Source: Acidobacteriota bacterium | GTDB lineage: Bacteria > Acidobacteriota > Terriglobia > Bryobacterales > Bryobacteraceae | DNA: 64,000 nucleotides | NCBI GenBank assembly: GCA_018268935.1 | Contig: JAFDVS010000048.1 | Location: forward strand, 1 to 64,000 | Direction of reading: 5' to 3' | Part shown: piece after piece, positions 17,258 to 25,598 of the stretch | How the letters are laid out: each line of letters starts with the position of its first letter | Position numbering within the stretch: the stretch's first letter is position 1 | Program-made: the position numbers and the translations under genes | The notes under the pieces: model-generated | What the model was told of the DNA's origin: nothing | Databases searched by the model: none | Seen by the model: only the letters and a program-made list of their open reading frames with translations

Positions 17258-17899
17258 ATGTCTATTTCCGCCGCTCACTCCGCCGCCGCCCGTCACAACG
17301 GCGCACAATCCCACGGTCCTGTCACGGACGAAGGAAAAGCCCGTTCCGCCCGGAACGCCCGCAAGCACGGCCTCTTCGGCAATATCATTCTTCACACGTC
17401 CGAAGAGTCCGACGCCTACAACGAACTCCTCGAAGCCTACATCGAGGAATACAAACCCGCCACCATTCAGGAAAATCGCTGTGTCCGCGAAATGGTCAAC
17501 GCCGAATGGCGCCTCAACGCCGTCCGCACCCGCATGGCCCTCCTCGAAATCACCTTCGCCAACGAGGCCGCCCCGGACTCCACCCCCGAGCAAGCCTGCG
17601 CCACCGCCTTCCATCGCATGGCCTCCACCGGCCAAACTCTCTCCCTCGCCCTCCGCTACGAACGCCATTTCCAGCGCCAATACGAAAAGGCTTTCCACGA
17701 TCTCACCGAAGCCCGCCGCAAATCCGCCCTCGATCGCCAGGAAATCGCCAAACGTACCGACCAGGCCATGGCCTCCGCCCTCAAAGCCGCCGTCGAAGCC
17801 CCCCTCCCCCCTATCGCCCCAAAACCAATTCTGCAAAACGAACCCAAGCCCCCCTCCTTCAATCCAACTCTTCGCACCCAGCCCCCGCCCACACAGTGA
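17258..17899 (+). CDS. Conserved hypothetical protein, HGL-motif family
   Basis: A 213-residue soluble protein. Residues 10-40 carry the pattern A..NGAQSHGPVTDEGKARS followed by ARNARKHGLFG, a family very common and multi-copy in Acidobacteriota and some Planctomycetes. The middle is helical and charged (VREMVNAEWRLNAVRTRMAL; LALRYERHFQRQYEKAFHDL) and the tail is Pro-rich. No function is known; the short N-terminal motif followed by helices could suit nucleic-acid or DNA-end binding, but that is speculation. Translation is probably controlled by the SD-sequestering hairpin, and its stop codon lies inside REP element B. Confidence 0.75.
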   Translation: MSISAAHSAAARHNGAQSHGPVTDEGKARSARNARKHGLFGNIILHTSEESDAYNELLEAYIEEYKPATIQENRCVREMVNAEWRLNAVRTRMALLEITFANEAAPDSTPEQACATAFHRMASTGQTLSLALRYERHFQRQYEKAFHDLTEARRKSALDRQEIAKRTDQAMASALKAAVEAPLPPIAPKPILQNEPKPPSFNPTLRTQPPPTQ

Positions 17900-17945
17900 C
17901 GACGGGCCTCCAGGCCGGTCGTAGTTCAGCCTGGGAAGGCTGAAC
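17895..17945 (+). repeat. REP-like two-hairpin element B
   Basis: Tag AGTG, hairpin 1 (17899-17922; arms ACGAC and GTCGT around GGCCT-CC-AGGCC) and hairpin 2 (17924-17945; arms GTTCAGCCT and AGGCTGAAC, loop GGGA). Compared with copy A, both arms of each stem change together (G-C to A-T, C-G to T-A), so base pairing is conserved. The TGA stop of the HGL-family gene lies within its first bases. Confidence 0.92.
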
Positions 17946-18012
17946 ATGCAGTCGCTCTTTGACAACCGAATACCTCCAACACACCTTCCCCGCGTGCCGA
18001 TAGAATATCCCC

Positions 18013-19221
18013 ATGAACCGGCGAACCTTCCTCGGCACCGCGGGCGCGGCCCTATCCCAACTCCGTGCCCAACGCGGTCTCCCCTACGACCTCCTCATCC
18101 GCAACGGCGAACTCCGCGATCCATCCCAAAACCTCAAGCGCACTGCCGACATCGCCATCCTCGGTGACAAGATCGCCGCCATCGAGCCGCACATCGATCC
18201 CACACACGCCGCCGAAACCATCGACGCCAAAAACCTCATGGTCACCCCCGGCCTCGTCGACCTGCACACCCACTGCTATCACTCCGCCACCGGACTCGGC
18301 ATTGACCCCGACCCCATCGCCGCTCGCAGCGGTGTCACCACCTGGGTCGACGCAGGCAGCTTCGCCTCCGATCAATCCATCGGCTTCCGCCGCTTCATCG
18401 TCCAACCCGCGCAATGCCGCGTCTTCGGCTTCGTCTACCTCTACCCGAGCAACCGCAACCCCGATGACGACGTCCTCAAATACGTCCGCCGCGGCCTCAC
18501 CGCCACCGGCAAAGCCGTCGAAGCCAACCGCGACATCATCCTCGGCGTCAAACTCCAGGTCGGCGCCAACATGAACGGCAAATACAGCTACGAGTTCCTC
18601 AAGATGGCCCGCGAAGTCTGCGACAAATACCAATGCCCGCTCATGGCCCACATCAGCTTCGCTCCGCCCGAAACCACACCCGTCATGGAGCTCATGCGCA
18701 AGGGCGACATCGTCACCCACGCCTACAACGGCCACACCCTCGGCATCGTCGATGCCAGCGGTAAACTCAAACCCGGCGTAAAGGAAGCCCGCGAACGCGG
18801 CGTCTGGTTCGATCTCGGCCACGGCCTCGGCAGCTTCAATTTCCCCGCCGCCCGCAAAGCCCTCGACGCAGGCTTCGTCGTCGACACCATCTCCACCGAC
18901 ATTTACGGCCTCAACGTCAACGGCCCCGTCTACGACATGCCCACCACCATGAGCAAACTGCTCCACCTCGGCATGAGCGTCGACGACGTCCTCCTCCGCT
19001 CCACCGCCAACCCCGGCAAGATCATCAACCGCATCAATGGCCTCGGCCAACTCAAAGTCGGTGGCCCCGCCGACCTCGCCCTCCTCGAACTCGAACAAGG
19101 CGAATTCCGCCTCATCGACTCGCAGAAAAACGTGGTCACCGCCAGGCAGCGCTTCATCAGCCGCGCCACCATCGCCAAAGGCCGCCGCCTCAGTGGCGCG
19201 GGCCTCCAGGCCGGCGCGTAA
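18013..19221 (+). CDS. Tat-exported amidohydrolase (deacetylase/dihydroorotase-like)
   Basis: A 402-residue enzyme with a twin-arginine signal (MNRRTFLGTAGAALSQLRAQ). The mature domain has DLLIRNGELRDPSQN, the HxH motif (TPGLVDLHTHCYH), a lysine suitable for carboxylation (ILGVKLQVGA), a histidine in LMAHISFAP, HAYNGHTLGIVD and a final metal-ligand Asp (DTISTDIYGLNVNGP). This matches the amidohydrolase/deacetylase family metallohydrolases related to D-aminoacylase. It probably hydrolyses an N-acyl or cyclic amide in the periplasm. The last residues (SGAGLQAGA) are the translation of REP element C, so the original C-terminus has been overwritten or extended. Confidence 0.88.
   Translation: MNRRTFLGTAGAALSQLRAQRGLPYDLLIRNGELRDPSQNLKRTADIAILGDKIAAIEPHIDPTHAAETIDAKNLMVTPGLVDLHTHCYHSATGLGIDPDPIAARSGVTTWVDAGSFASDQSIGFRRFIVQPAQCRVFGFVYLYPSNRNPDDDVLKYVRRGLTATGKAVEANRDIILGVKLQVGANMNGKYSYEFLKMAREVCDKYQCPLMAHISFAPPETTPVMELMRKGDIVTHAYNGHTLGIVDASGKLKPGVKEARERGVWFDLGHGLGSFNFPAARKALDAGFVVDTISTDIYGLNVNGPVYDMPTTMSKLLHLGMSVDDVLLRSTANPGKIINRINGLGQLKVGGPADLALLELEQGEFRLIDSQKNVVTARQRFISRATIAKGRRLSGAGLQAGA
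19192..19218 (+). repeat. REP-like element C (hairpin 1 only)
   Basis: AGTGGCGC then GGGCCTCCAGGCC then GGCGC: tag AGTG and hairpin 1 with arms GCGC/GCGC around GGCCT-CC-AGGCC. Hairpin 2 is absent. It covers the last codons of the amidohydrolase gene and ends one base before its TAA at 19219. The outer stem differs from A and B on both arms, again keeping pairing. Confidence 0.85.
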
Positions 19222-19222
19222 C

Positions 19223-19900
19223 TTACCCGCCGAACGGACTCCGCTTCAGCGCATACTCCAGCGCCGCCACCGGAACCTCATACTTCGCATAAGCCCCATT
19301 CCCCTTAAACCCAACATCCTTGATCCCAATCGGGCTCGTATAGTAAGCGTCCACGGTCATCTTCCGGATCCAATCAAAGAACACCACCCCCGGAGCCAGA
19401 TCATTCCGCGCATGGGTCGAATACCCCGCGAAATCCCGATACACCGAACTCCGCTCATACACAGACTCCTCGGCCCGCCGCGCCCGCTCGCCCCGTTCCG
19501 CACTCACCAGCAAATCCAACATCGCCGTCTGCTCGGCCTCGCTCACCTCCACAAACGTCTTCCCATGCCGCCGCCGCATCTCGGCATCCAGCCAAGCCAG
19601 CCCACCATAGTAAATGTTTGCCAATTCCTTATTCTGGCTGCACAGCAGATCAATGAACTCCGGAGCCCCCGCATCCAGCGCGCTCCCTGACCGCTCATCC
19701 TTAGGCACAATCAACTCCGCCAGCCGCTGCACAGTCTTATACTGATGCGCCGGAAACGCCTTCGGCTTATAAGGCCCCTTCGCCTTCGAAGCCGCCGCCG
19801 CCTCATGCACATGCTGAGCCATGGCCGTATCCAACACACCCCCGGTAGCCAGGGTCAACGCGATGTTCCGCAGTACCGTCCGTCGAGTTGTCTTAGACAT
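19223..19900 (-). CDS. Gluconate 2-dehydrogenase subunit 3 family protein
   Basis: A 225-residue Tat-exported small subunit. The signal is TTRRTVLRNIALTLATGG. The mature part has LAELIVPKDERSGSALDAGAP and EFIDLLCSQN, the typical start of the gluconate-2-dehydrogenase-subunit-3 domain, and ends with KYEVPVAALEYALKRSPFGG. In this family the small subunit carries the Tat signal and escorts the flavin-containing large subunit across the membrane. It overlaps the 3' end of the GMC oxidoreductase gene upstream by 8 nt, so the two are co-translated. Both convergent stops (this one and the amidohydrolase) are only about 1 nt apart. Confidence 0.9.
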   Translation of the reverse strand: MSKTTRRTVLRNIALTLATGGVLDTAMAQHVHEAAAASKAKGPYKPKAFPAHQYKTVQRLAELIVPKDERSGSALDAGAPEFIDLLCSQNKELANIYYGGLAWLDAEMRRRHGKTFVEVSEAEQTAMLDLLVSAERGERARRAEESVYERSSVYRDFAGYSTHARNDLAPGVVFFDWIRKMTVDAYYTSPIGIKDVGFKGNGAYAKYEVPVAALEYALKRSPFGG

Positions 19901-21608
19901 TGCCCTTCCTCATCTCCTCAGCCAAATAATCCATCGCGCGCCACGTCAGCGCATTGATCGTCAACGTCGGGTTCTTATCCGGATTGCTCACAAACACCGC
20001 GCCGTCGCACACAAACAGGTTCTTCACTTCATGCGCCTGGCAGAAGCCGTTCACCACCGAATCCCGCTTATCCTTGCCCATCCGAGCCGTACCCACTTCA
20101 TGAATGATCGTGCCCGGCACTGAGATCCCCTGGCTCTCGCGCTGTGCCGCGCTCAGCCCGCTCACCTTGCCGCCCATGCCTTCAATGATCGCGGCGAACG
20201 TCTTCTCCATATGCCGCGCCTGCTTCCACTCGTGGTCGCTCCACTTGAAGTGGAACTTCAAAACCGGAATGCCCCATTGATCGACGACATTCTTATCAAT
20301 CTCGCAATACGAGTTCTGATTCGGAATCATCTCCCCGCGGCCCGCGAAACCAACTCGGCATCCATACTCGCGCCGGATCTCCTCCTTCATCTTCTTCCCG
20401 TATCCATACGTCCGCGCCGCGCCATGGAAGCTGCCTACTCCCGGCATCCCGTACCCGCCGCCGATCTCAATGTGATACCCGCGCGGGAAGTCGAGCTGAT
20501 CGTGCTTGTCCCACATCCACCACGGCATGTAGAGATGCGCCCCGCCGTAACCCTCGGTGTCATAATGCGGCATCCCTTCGAACGCCGGCACATAGCCCGA
20601 CAACCCGAAGCCTACCGTGTCCATCAGGTACCGCCCCACCAGCCCCGATCCATTGGCTACGCCATTGGGAAATTCCTTCGTCTTCGAGTTCAGCAGAATG
20701 CGCGCCGACTCGCACGCGCTCGCCGCCACAATCACCACCCGCGCCTTCAGCGTCTTCTCCTGCCGCGTGCGCTTATCCACGAACACAACGCCAGTCGCTT
20801 TGCCGTTGCCATCGGTCAGCACCTCGCGCACCATCGCGTTGTCGTAGACCTTCAGCTTCCCGCTCTTCATCGCCGGGAAGATCTGCACCTGGCTCGACGA
20901 ATAGGCCGACGCCGTCAAACACCCGCGTCCGCACTGCCCGCAGTAGTGGCACGCCGCCCGTCCATTCAGCGGCTTCGTGATCACCGCCCGCCGGTTCGGA
21001 ATACAGGGAATGCCCAGCTTCTCGGAAGACTTCTTGATCAACGTCTCATGCACCTTCGGCGGAGGCGGAGTATGGAACCTCCCATCCGGAGCGCTGCGTA
21101 TCCCTTCCACACTGCCGCATACTCCAATGAAGTCCTCGGCCTTGTCGTAGTAAGGAGCGATGTCCTCATACGAGATCGGCCAATCCCATCCCAGCCCGTC
21201 TTTCGAATACGGCTTGAAGTCGTAATCGGAGAAGCGGAACGACATGCGCCCGTAGTGGTTCGTGCGCCCGCCGATGATGCGCGACCGGAACCATTGAAAC
21301 TGGCTCCCTTCGCCCACTGTGTAAGGCTCGCCCTCCAGTTGCCACCCGCCGCTCACCGTGGTGAAGAAGCCGAAGTCCTTGCCTTTGCCGAAGTAATACT
21401 TGCCGCCTTCCTCCGCGCCACGATGATCATAATCGTGGGGCCATTTATGCTCCTTGAACTCCTTGTTCACTTCCAGCATCGGCCCGGCCTCAAGCAAGGC
21501 AACCTTGATGCCTTTCTCGGTCAATACCTGGACCGCTGAGCCGCCTCCGGCCCCTGACCCGATGACCACCACATCGTGCACCTCCGCGGTGCGTTGGATT
21601 TGCGACAT
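19893..21608 (-). CDS. GMC oxidoreductase, large subunit of a gluconate-dehydrogenase-like enzyme
   Basis: A 571-residue FAD-dependent oxidoreductase. The FAD-binding Rossmann motif is VVVIGSGAGGGSAVQVL near residue 15. A cysteine cluster ACHYCGQCGRGCLTASAYS, the FRFSDYDFKPYSKDGLGWDW region and the C-terminal GTARMGKDKRDSVVNGFCQA and KNPTLTINALTWRAMDYLAE blocks are typical of GMC sugar dehydrogenases with a subunit-3 partner. The start MSQIQRTAEVHD at 21608 is chosen; the frame extends further but that part overlaps the divergent promoter. It probably oxidises a sugar or sugar acid in the periplasm after co-export with the small subunit. No cytochrome subunit gene follows. Confidence 0.92.
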   Translation of the reverse strand: MSQIQRTAEVHDVVVIGSGAGGGSAVQVLTEKGIKVALLEAGPMLEVNKEFKEHKWPHDYDHRGAEEGGKYYFGKGKDFGFFTTVSGGWQLEGEPYTVGEGSQFQWFRSRIIGGRTNHYGRMSFRFSDYDFKPYSKDGLGWDWPISYEDIAPYYDKAEDFIGVCGSVEGIRSAPDGRFHTPPPPKVHETLIKKSSEKLGIPCIPNRRAVITKPLNGRAACHYCGQCGRGCLTASAYSSSQVQIFPAMKSGKLKVYDNAMVREVLTDGNGKATGVVFVDKRTRQEKTLKARVVIVAASACESARILLNSKTKEFPNGVANGSGLVGRYLMDTVGFGLSGYVPAFEGMPHYDTEGYGGAHLYMPWWMWDKHDQLDFPRGYHIEIGGGYGMPGVGSFHGAARTYGYGKKMKEEIRREYGCRVGFAGRGEMIPNQNSYCEIDKNVVDQWGIPVLKFHFKWSDHEWKQARHMEKTFAAIIEGMGGKVSGLSAAQRESQGISVPGTIIHEVGTARMGKDKRDSVVNGFCQAHEVKNLFVCDGAVFVSNPDKNPTLTINALTWRAMDYLAEEMRKGNV

Positions 21609-21648
21609 AGCCGCTATTGTACCTGTCCAGGCCGTACGATAGGAGGGT

Positions 21649-22998
21649 ATGAACGTCACCATCATCGGCACTGGATACGTGGGTCTTACCACTGGCGTCT
21701 GCCTCGCTTACCTCGGGCACAACGTCTGCTGTCTTGACACCGACGAATCAAAGATCCGGCAACTCGAACAGGGTCACATCCCCATCTATGAGCCTTTCCT
21801 TGCCGAGGTGATGGCCGAGGCTTCGCGCAACCTCCGTTTCGCCACCAGCTACGAAACAGCCATCCCCGAATCCGACGTCATCTTCGTCGCCGTGGGCACG
21901 CCTACCGGCGCCGATGGCAACCCCGATCTGCGCTACCTCCGCTCGGCCGCGCTCTCCATTGGCCAGCACTTGAAGAAGCCCGCCGTGGTGGTGAACAAAT
22001 CCACCGTACCCGTGGGCAGCGGCAACTGGGTCCGCTCGCTGGTCGAAGAGACAGCCAACGGCATGCGCTTCGCCGTGGCCTCGAATCCCGAGTTCCTGCG
22101 CGAAGGTTCCGCTTTGCACGACAGCCTCTACCCGGACCGCATCGTAGTTGGCGCCGATGAGTCGTGGGCGCTTGAAACCATGTACCGTCTCTACCGCCCC
22201 TTGATCGAGCAGAGCTTCAACGCGCCTAGCTTCCTGCGCCGTCCGGAAGGCCTCGGTGCAGTGCCGCTGGTAGCAACAGACCTCGCCTCGGCCGAACTCA
22301 TCAAGTACGCGGCCAACGCCTTCCTCGCCCTGAAGATCAGCTACATCAATGAAATCGGCCAGCTCGCCGAACGCGTCGGCGCGGACATCCATCAGGTGGC
22401 CAAAGGCATCGGCCTCGACACCCGCATCGGCACCCGCTTCCTGCAAGCCGGGCTCGGCTGGGGCGGCTCCTGTTTCGGCAAAGACACCGCCGCGCTCATC
22501 ACCACGGCCGGCGAGTACAACCTGCCCATGCCCATTGTCGAAGCCGCGCGCCAGGTCAACCAGCGCGTCCGCCTGCGCGCCGTGGAAAAACTACAACAAG
22601 AGCTTAAAGTCTTAAAAGGGTGCACCATCGCCCTCCTTGGCCTGGCCTTCAAGCCCCATACCGATGACCTCCGCGATGCCCCCGCCCTGGAGATCGCCTC
22701 GAAGCTCATGCTCCGCGGGGCGAAGGTCAAAGCCCATGACCCCGTCGCTCTCGCCCGCGCCAGACAGGCGGTCCCCGAACAGGGCATCGTCTTCTGCGAA
22801 GACATCGCCACCACCTTGCGCGATTGCGACGCCGCCATGCTCGTTACCGAATGGCCGCAGTATCAGGAGCTCGATTGGAAGACGCTCGGCGCCACCATGC
22901 GCCGCAAAGTGGTCTTCGATGGCCGCCACTTCCTCGACCGCCAGCGCCTCGAATCGGCAGGCATGAAGCTGCTCCGCATGCATGGGGACGTCGAATGA
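21649..22998 (+). CDS. ugd: UDP-glucose 6-dehydrogenase
   Basis: A 449-residue cytoplasmic enzyme that oxidises UDP-glucose twice to UDP-glucuronate with NAD. The N-terminal Rossmann motif is MNVTIIGTGYVGLTTG; AVGTPTGADGNPDL, VNKSTVPVGSG and NPEFLREGSA follow; the catalytic cysteine lies in GWGGSCFGKD; the C-terminal domain has LGLAFKPHTDDLRDAPAL. Length matches the family. It is divergent from the GMC gene with 40 nt between starts and overlaps the next gene by ATGA. UDP-glucuronate feeds capsule and exopolysaccharide synthesis, which gives the operon a surface-sugar context. Confidence 0.95.
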   Translation: MNVTIIGTGYVGLTTGVCLAYLGHNVCCLDTDESKIRQLEQGHIPIYEPFLAEVMAEASRNLRFATSYETAIPESDVIFVAVGTPTGADGNPDLRYLRSAALSIGQHLKKPAVVVNKSTVPVGSGNWVRSLVEETANGMRFAVASNPEFLREGSALHDSLYPDRIVVGADESWALETMYRLYRPLIEQSFNAPSFLRRPEGLGAVPLVATDLASAELIKYAANAFLALKISYINEIGQLAERVGADIHQVAKGIGLDTRIGTRFLQAGLGWGGSCFGKDTAALITTAGEYNLPMPIVEAARQVNQRVRLRAVEKLQQELKVLKGCTIALLGLAFKPHTDDLRDAPALEIASKLMLRGAKVKAHDPVALARARQAVPEQGIVFCEDIATTLRDCDAAMLVTEWPQYQELDWKTLGATMRRKVVFDGRHFLDRQRLESAGMKLLRMHGDVE

Positions 22999-24287
22999 CC
23001 CGCCGCGAACTGCTCGCCGCGCTGCCCCTGTCGCTTGCCGCGCAAGGGGTCGCTCCCTCGGCCCGCCACCTGCTCTGGCACAAGCTCGAGTTCTACGGCT
23101 TCCTCCACTTCACCATGAACACCTTCACCGATAAGGAGTGGGGCTATGGGGACGAGCAGCCATCGCTCTTCAACCCCACTGCCTTCGACGCCGATCAGAT
23201 CATCGAAGCCCTTGCCTCGGCAGGCATGAAAGGCGTCATCCTCACCGCGAAGCATCACGATGGCTTCTGCCTCTGGCCTACTAAGACCACTGAGCATTCG
23301 GTGAAGCACAGCCCCTGGCGCAACGGCCAGGGCGACGTCGTGAAGGAGATCGCCGCCGCCGCCCGCCGCAAGGGACTCGCCTTCGGTGTCTACCTCTCGC
23401 CCTGGGATCGCAACCATCCGCACTACGGCAAGCCCGAATACGTCCAGGTCTATCGCGCCCAACTGCGCGAGCTGCTCACCAACTACGGCCCCATCTTCGA
23501 GGTCTGGCACGATGGCGCTAACGGCGGCGATGGCTTCTACGGCGGCGCGCGCGAGAAGCGCACCATCGACAAGCACAGCTACTACCAGTGGCCCGGCACA
23601 TGGGACATGGTGCGTAAGCTGCAGCCGAACGCCGTCATCTTCTCCGACGTCGGCCCCGACATCCGCTGGGTCGGCAACGAGTCGGGCTTCGCCAATGAAA
23701 CCTGCTGGGCCACCTACTCACCTGTTGGCCCCGATGGCGGCCCTCCCGCGCCCGGCCACACCCGCTACAAAGAAGGAGGCACGGGCCATCGCAACGGCGC
23801 ACACTGGATGCCCGCCGAATGCGATGTCTCCATCCGCCCCGGCTGGTTCTGGCATGAGAATCAGAACGTCAAGGTGAAGTCTCCGCGCCAGTTGATGGAC
23901 CTCTATTACAAGTCCGTCGGACGCGGCGCAAGCTTCCTGCTCAACGTTCCGCCCGATCGCCGCGGCCTCATTCACGAAGCGGATGCAGCCTCATTGAAAG
24001 CCTTTGGCAACGCACTCCGCACCACCTTCCTGAAGCGCGATCAGACCTTCGATGTCATCCGCCTCCGCGAAGACATCCGCCACGGCCAGCGCATCGACTC
24101 GATCGAGATCGACATCGAAGAGCCCTCCGGCTGGCGCACCATCGCCCGTGCTACCAGCGTCGGCGCATGCCGCCTCATCAAGCTCGATCAGCCCGTCACC
24201 GCGAAGAAGGTCCGCCATCGTGTGACTCAATCGACCGGCCCAGCCAGGATCACCGAGTTCGGTCTCTACAAGGAGCAAGGCCTGTGA
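22995..24287 (+). CDS. Alpha-L-fucosidase-like glycoside hydrolase (GH29-type), exported
   Basis: A 430-residue protein with a twin-arginine-like signal (MTRRELLAALPLSLAAQG). The catalytic domain shows FYGFLHFTMNTFTDKEWGYG, MKGVILTAKHHDGFCLWP, GVYLSPWDRNHPHYG, EVWHDGANGG (the expected position of the nucleophile Asp) and the C-terminal DLYYKSVGRGASFLLNVPPD RRG block characteristic of GH29-like proteins. A short carbohydrate-module-like tail follows. It is translationally coupled to ugd (ATGA) and to the aminotransferase (GTGA). Hydrolysis of a fucose-type or related alpha-linked sugar is the best guess. Confidence 0.88.
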   Translation: MTRRELLAALPLSLAAQGVAPSARHLLWHKLEFYGFLHFTMNTFTDKEWGYGDEQPSLFNPTAFDADQIIEALASAGMKGVILTAKHHDGFCLWPTKTTEHSVKHSPWRNGQGDVVKEIAAAARRKGLAFGVYLSPWDRNHPHYGKPEYVQVYRAQLRELLTNYGPIFEVWHDGANGGDGFYGGAREKRTIDKHSYYQWPGTWDMVRKLQPNAVIFSDVGPDIRWVGNESGFANETCWATYSPVGPDGGPPAPGHTRYKEGGTGHRNGAHWMPAECDVSIRPGWFWHENQNVKVKSPRQLMDLYYKSVGRGASFLLNVPPDRRGLIHEADAASLKAFGNALRTTFLKRDQTFDVIRLREDIRHGQRIDSIEIDIEEPSGWRTIARATSVGACRLIKLDQPVTAKKVRHRVTQSTGPARITEFGLYKEQGL

Positions 24288-25402
24288 GGATCGAACCGTT
24301 CGCCATGGAGCGCATGCAGTCCACCTGGGAGAACCTCGTTGATTACGACATGAGCGAAAGCGGTGTGCGCCCGCTCACCCTGCGCGAGCTCGCAGCCATG
24401 GGCCTCGACATCGAAGCCCTGCTCGACACACCACTCGGCTACAGCCAGTCGAACGGCACCTTGGAACTGCGCGAGTCGCTCGCCGCGCTCTACCCCGGAG
24501 CCACGGTCGATCACATCGAGGTGACCAACGGGTCCTCGGAGGCCAACTACATCGTGGCCCTCGCGCTGATCGAGCCCGGCGACCGCGTCGCCATTGAAAC
24601 ACCAAACTACATGCAGTACCCCGGTCTCGTGCGCAGCCTTGGGGCCCAAGTGGAAACCTTCCGCCTCATCCCCGAAACCGGCTGGCAGCCCGATTGGCAG
24701 GAGTTCGAGCGCGCGGTCTCACCCGGCACGAAGCTCGTCTATCTCTCCAACCCGCACAACCCCACGGGCTCTGTGCTCAGCCCGGAAGCCATGCGCCGCA
24801 TCGCCGATCGATGTAACGAAGTGGGCGCCTGGCTGCTCGCCGACGAGGTCTATCAAGGCGCCGAGATCCACTCGCCTCGCACGCAAAGCTTCTGGGGCAT
24901 GGGCGGCCGCGTCATCGTCAACAACGGGCTGTCCAAAGCCTACGGCATCCCCGGAGTCCGCATCGGCTGGATCGCCGGCCCACCGTCCTTCATCGCCCAA
25001 TGCTGGAGCCAGCACGACTACATCACGATCGGTCCCAACAAGCTCTCTGACCGCATTGCCCGCATCGCCATCGAGGAGCGGGAACGTTGCTTCGCCCGCA
25101 CCCGCGCCATCCTCCAACACAACCTGCCGATCGCCCGCGATTGGGTGGCCTCCTTCGATGGCTTCCTCGAATGGACCGAGCCCGCCGCGGCGGCACTGAC
25201 GCTGGTACGCTATCGCTCCCCAGTACCAAGCATTGAGCTTGCCGAAAGCATCCGTACACGGCAAAGCACACTGATCGTCCCCGGAGCACAGTTGGGTCTC
25301 GAAGGCTATCTCCGCATCTGGATCGGTGGCCGCGAAGAGTATCTGTGCGAAGGCTTACGGCGCATCGGCGTGGAACTGGACCGCTGCCGCTCCGCAGTCT
25401 AG
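24284..25402 (+). CDS. PLP-dependent aminotransferase class I/II
   Basis: A 372-residue fold-type I aminotransferase. Visible are TPLGYSQSNGTLELRESLA, the cofactor-contact segments VTNGSSEANYIVALALI and LSNPHNPTGSVLSPE, the aspartate in LLADEVYQGAEI, the Schiff-base lysine in NNGLSKAYGIPGVRIGW, and a substrate-binding arginine near YLRIWIGG. The GTG at 24284 overlaps the previous stop; an ATG at 24305 is an alternative. Its place after ugd and a glycosidase is unusual and suggests synthesis of an amino-modified product or simple co-regulation. The amino donor and acceptor are unknown. Confidence 0.88.
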   Translation: MRIEPFAMERMQSTWENLVDYDMSESGVRPLTLRELAAMGLDIEALLDTPLGYSQSNGTLELRESLAALYPGATVDHIEVTNGSSEANYIVALALIEPGDRVAIETPNYMQYPGLVRSLGAQVETFRLIPETGWQPDWQEFERAVSPGTKLVYLSNPHNPTGSVLSPEAMRRIADRCNEVGAWLLADEVYQGAEIHSPRTQSFWGMGGRVIVNNGLSKAYGIPGVRIGWIAGPPSFIAQCWSQHDYITIGPNKLSDRIARIAIEERERCFARTRAILQHNLPIARDWVASFDGFLEWTEPAAAALTLVRYRSPVPSIELAESIRTRQSTLIVPGAQLGLEGYLRIWIGGREEYLCEGLRRIGVELDRCRSAV

Positions 25403-25536
25403 TACCCCACCGCGCAATACTAAGCAATCAGCAAATTCAATTAGGGGCTTTCTGCGAATCGTAAAACCGGCCGTCCAGGCGTAGCATCAGAAGTGGAGAG
25501 ATTCTCACTCCGTTTCATCTCAACCTTGGACTGGAG

Positions 25537-25582
25537 CCCGGTTTTAACGCCCTCCCAAACAGCGTGCCGGGCTTTTTTTTTG
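25537..25582 (+). terminator. Rho-independent terminator after the ugd operon
   Basis: GCCCGG (25537-25542) pairs with CCGGGC (25568-25573) across a 25-nt loop, followed by nine T residues (25574-25582). It lies 135 nt after the aminotransferase stop. The rest of 25403-25598 contains no gene; a smaller inverted repeat (AGTGGAGA / TCTCACT) occurs near 25492. This gap also lies at the left edge of the GC-skew switch. Confidence 0.75.
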
Positions 25583-25598
25583 CCTCTTTGATTCCCCA

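Noticed and set aside
20211..21539. 442-residue plus frame over the GMC oxidoreductase
   Set aside because: Shadow frame without signal, domain or ribosome site.
25403..25598. Possible oriC or small RNA in the gap after the aminotransferase
   Set aside because: No DnaA-box cluster or known RNA structure could be seen by eye beyond the terminator; kept only as part of the skew observation.
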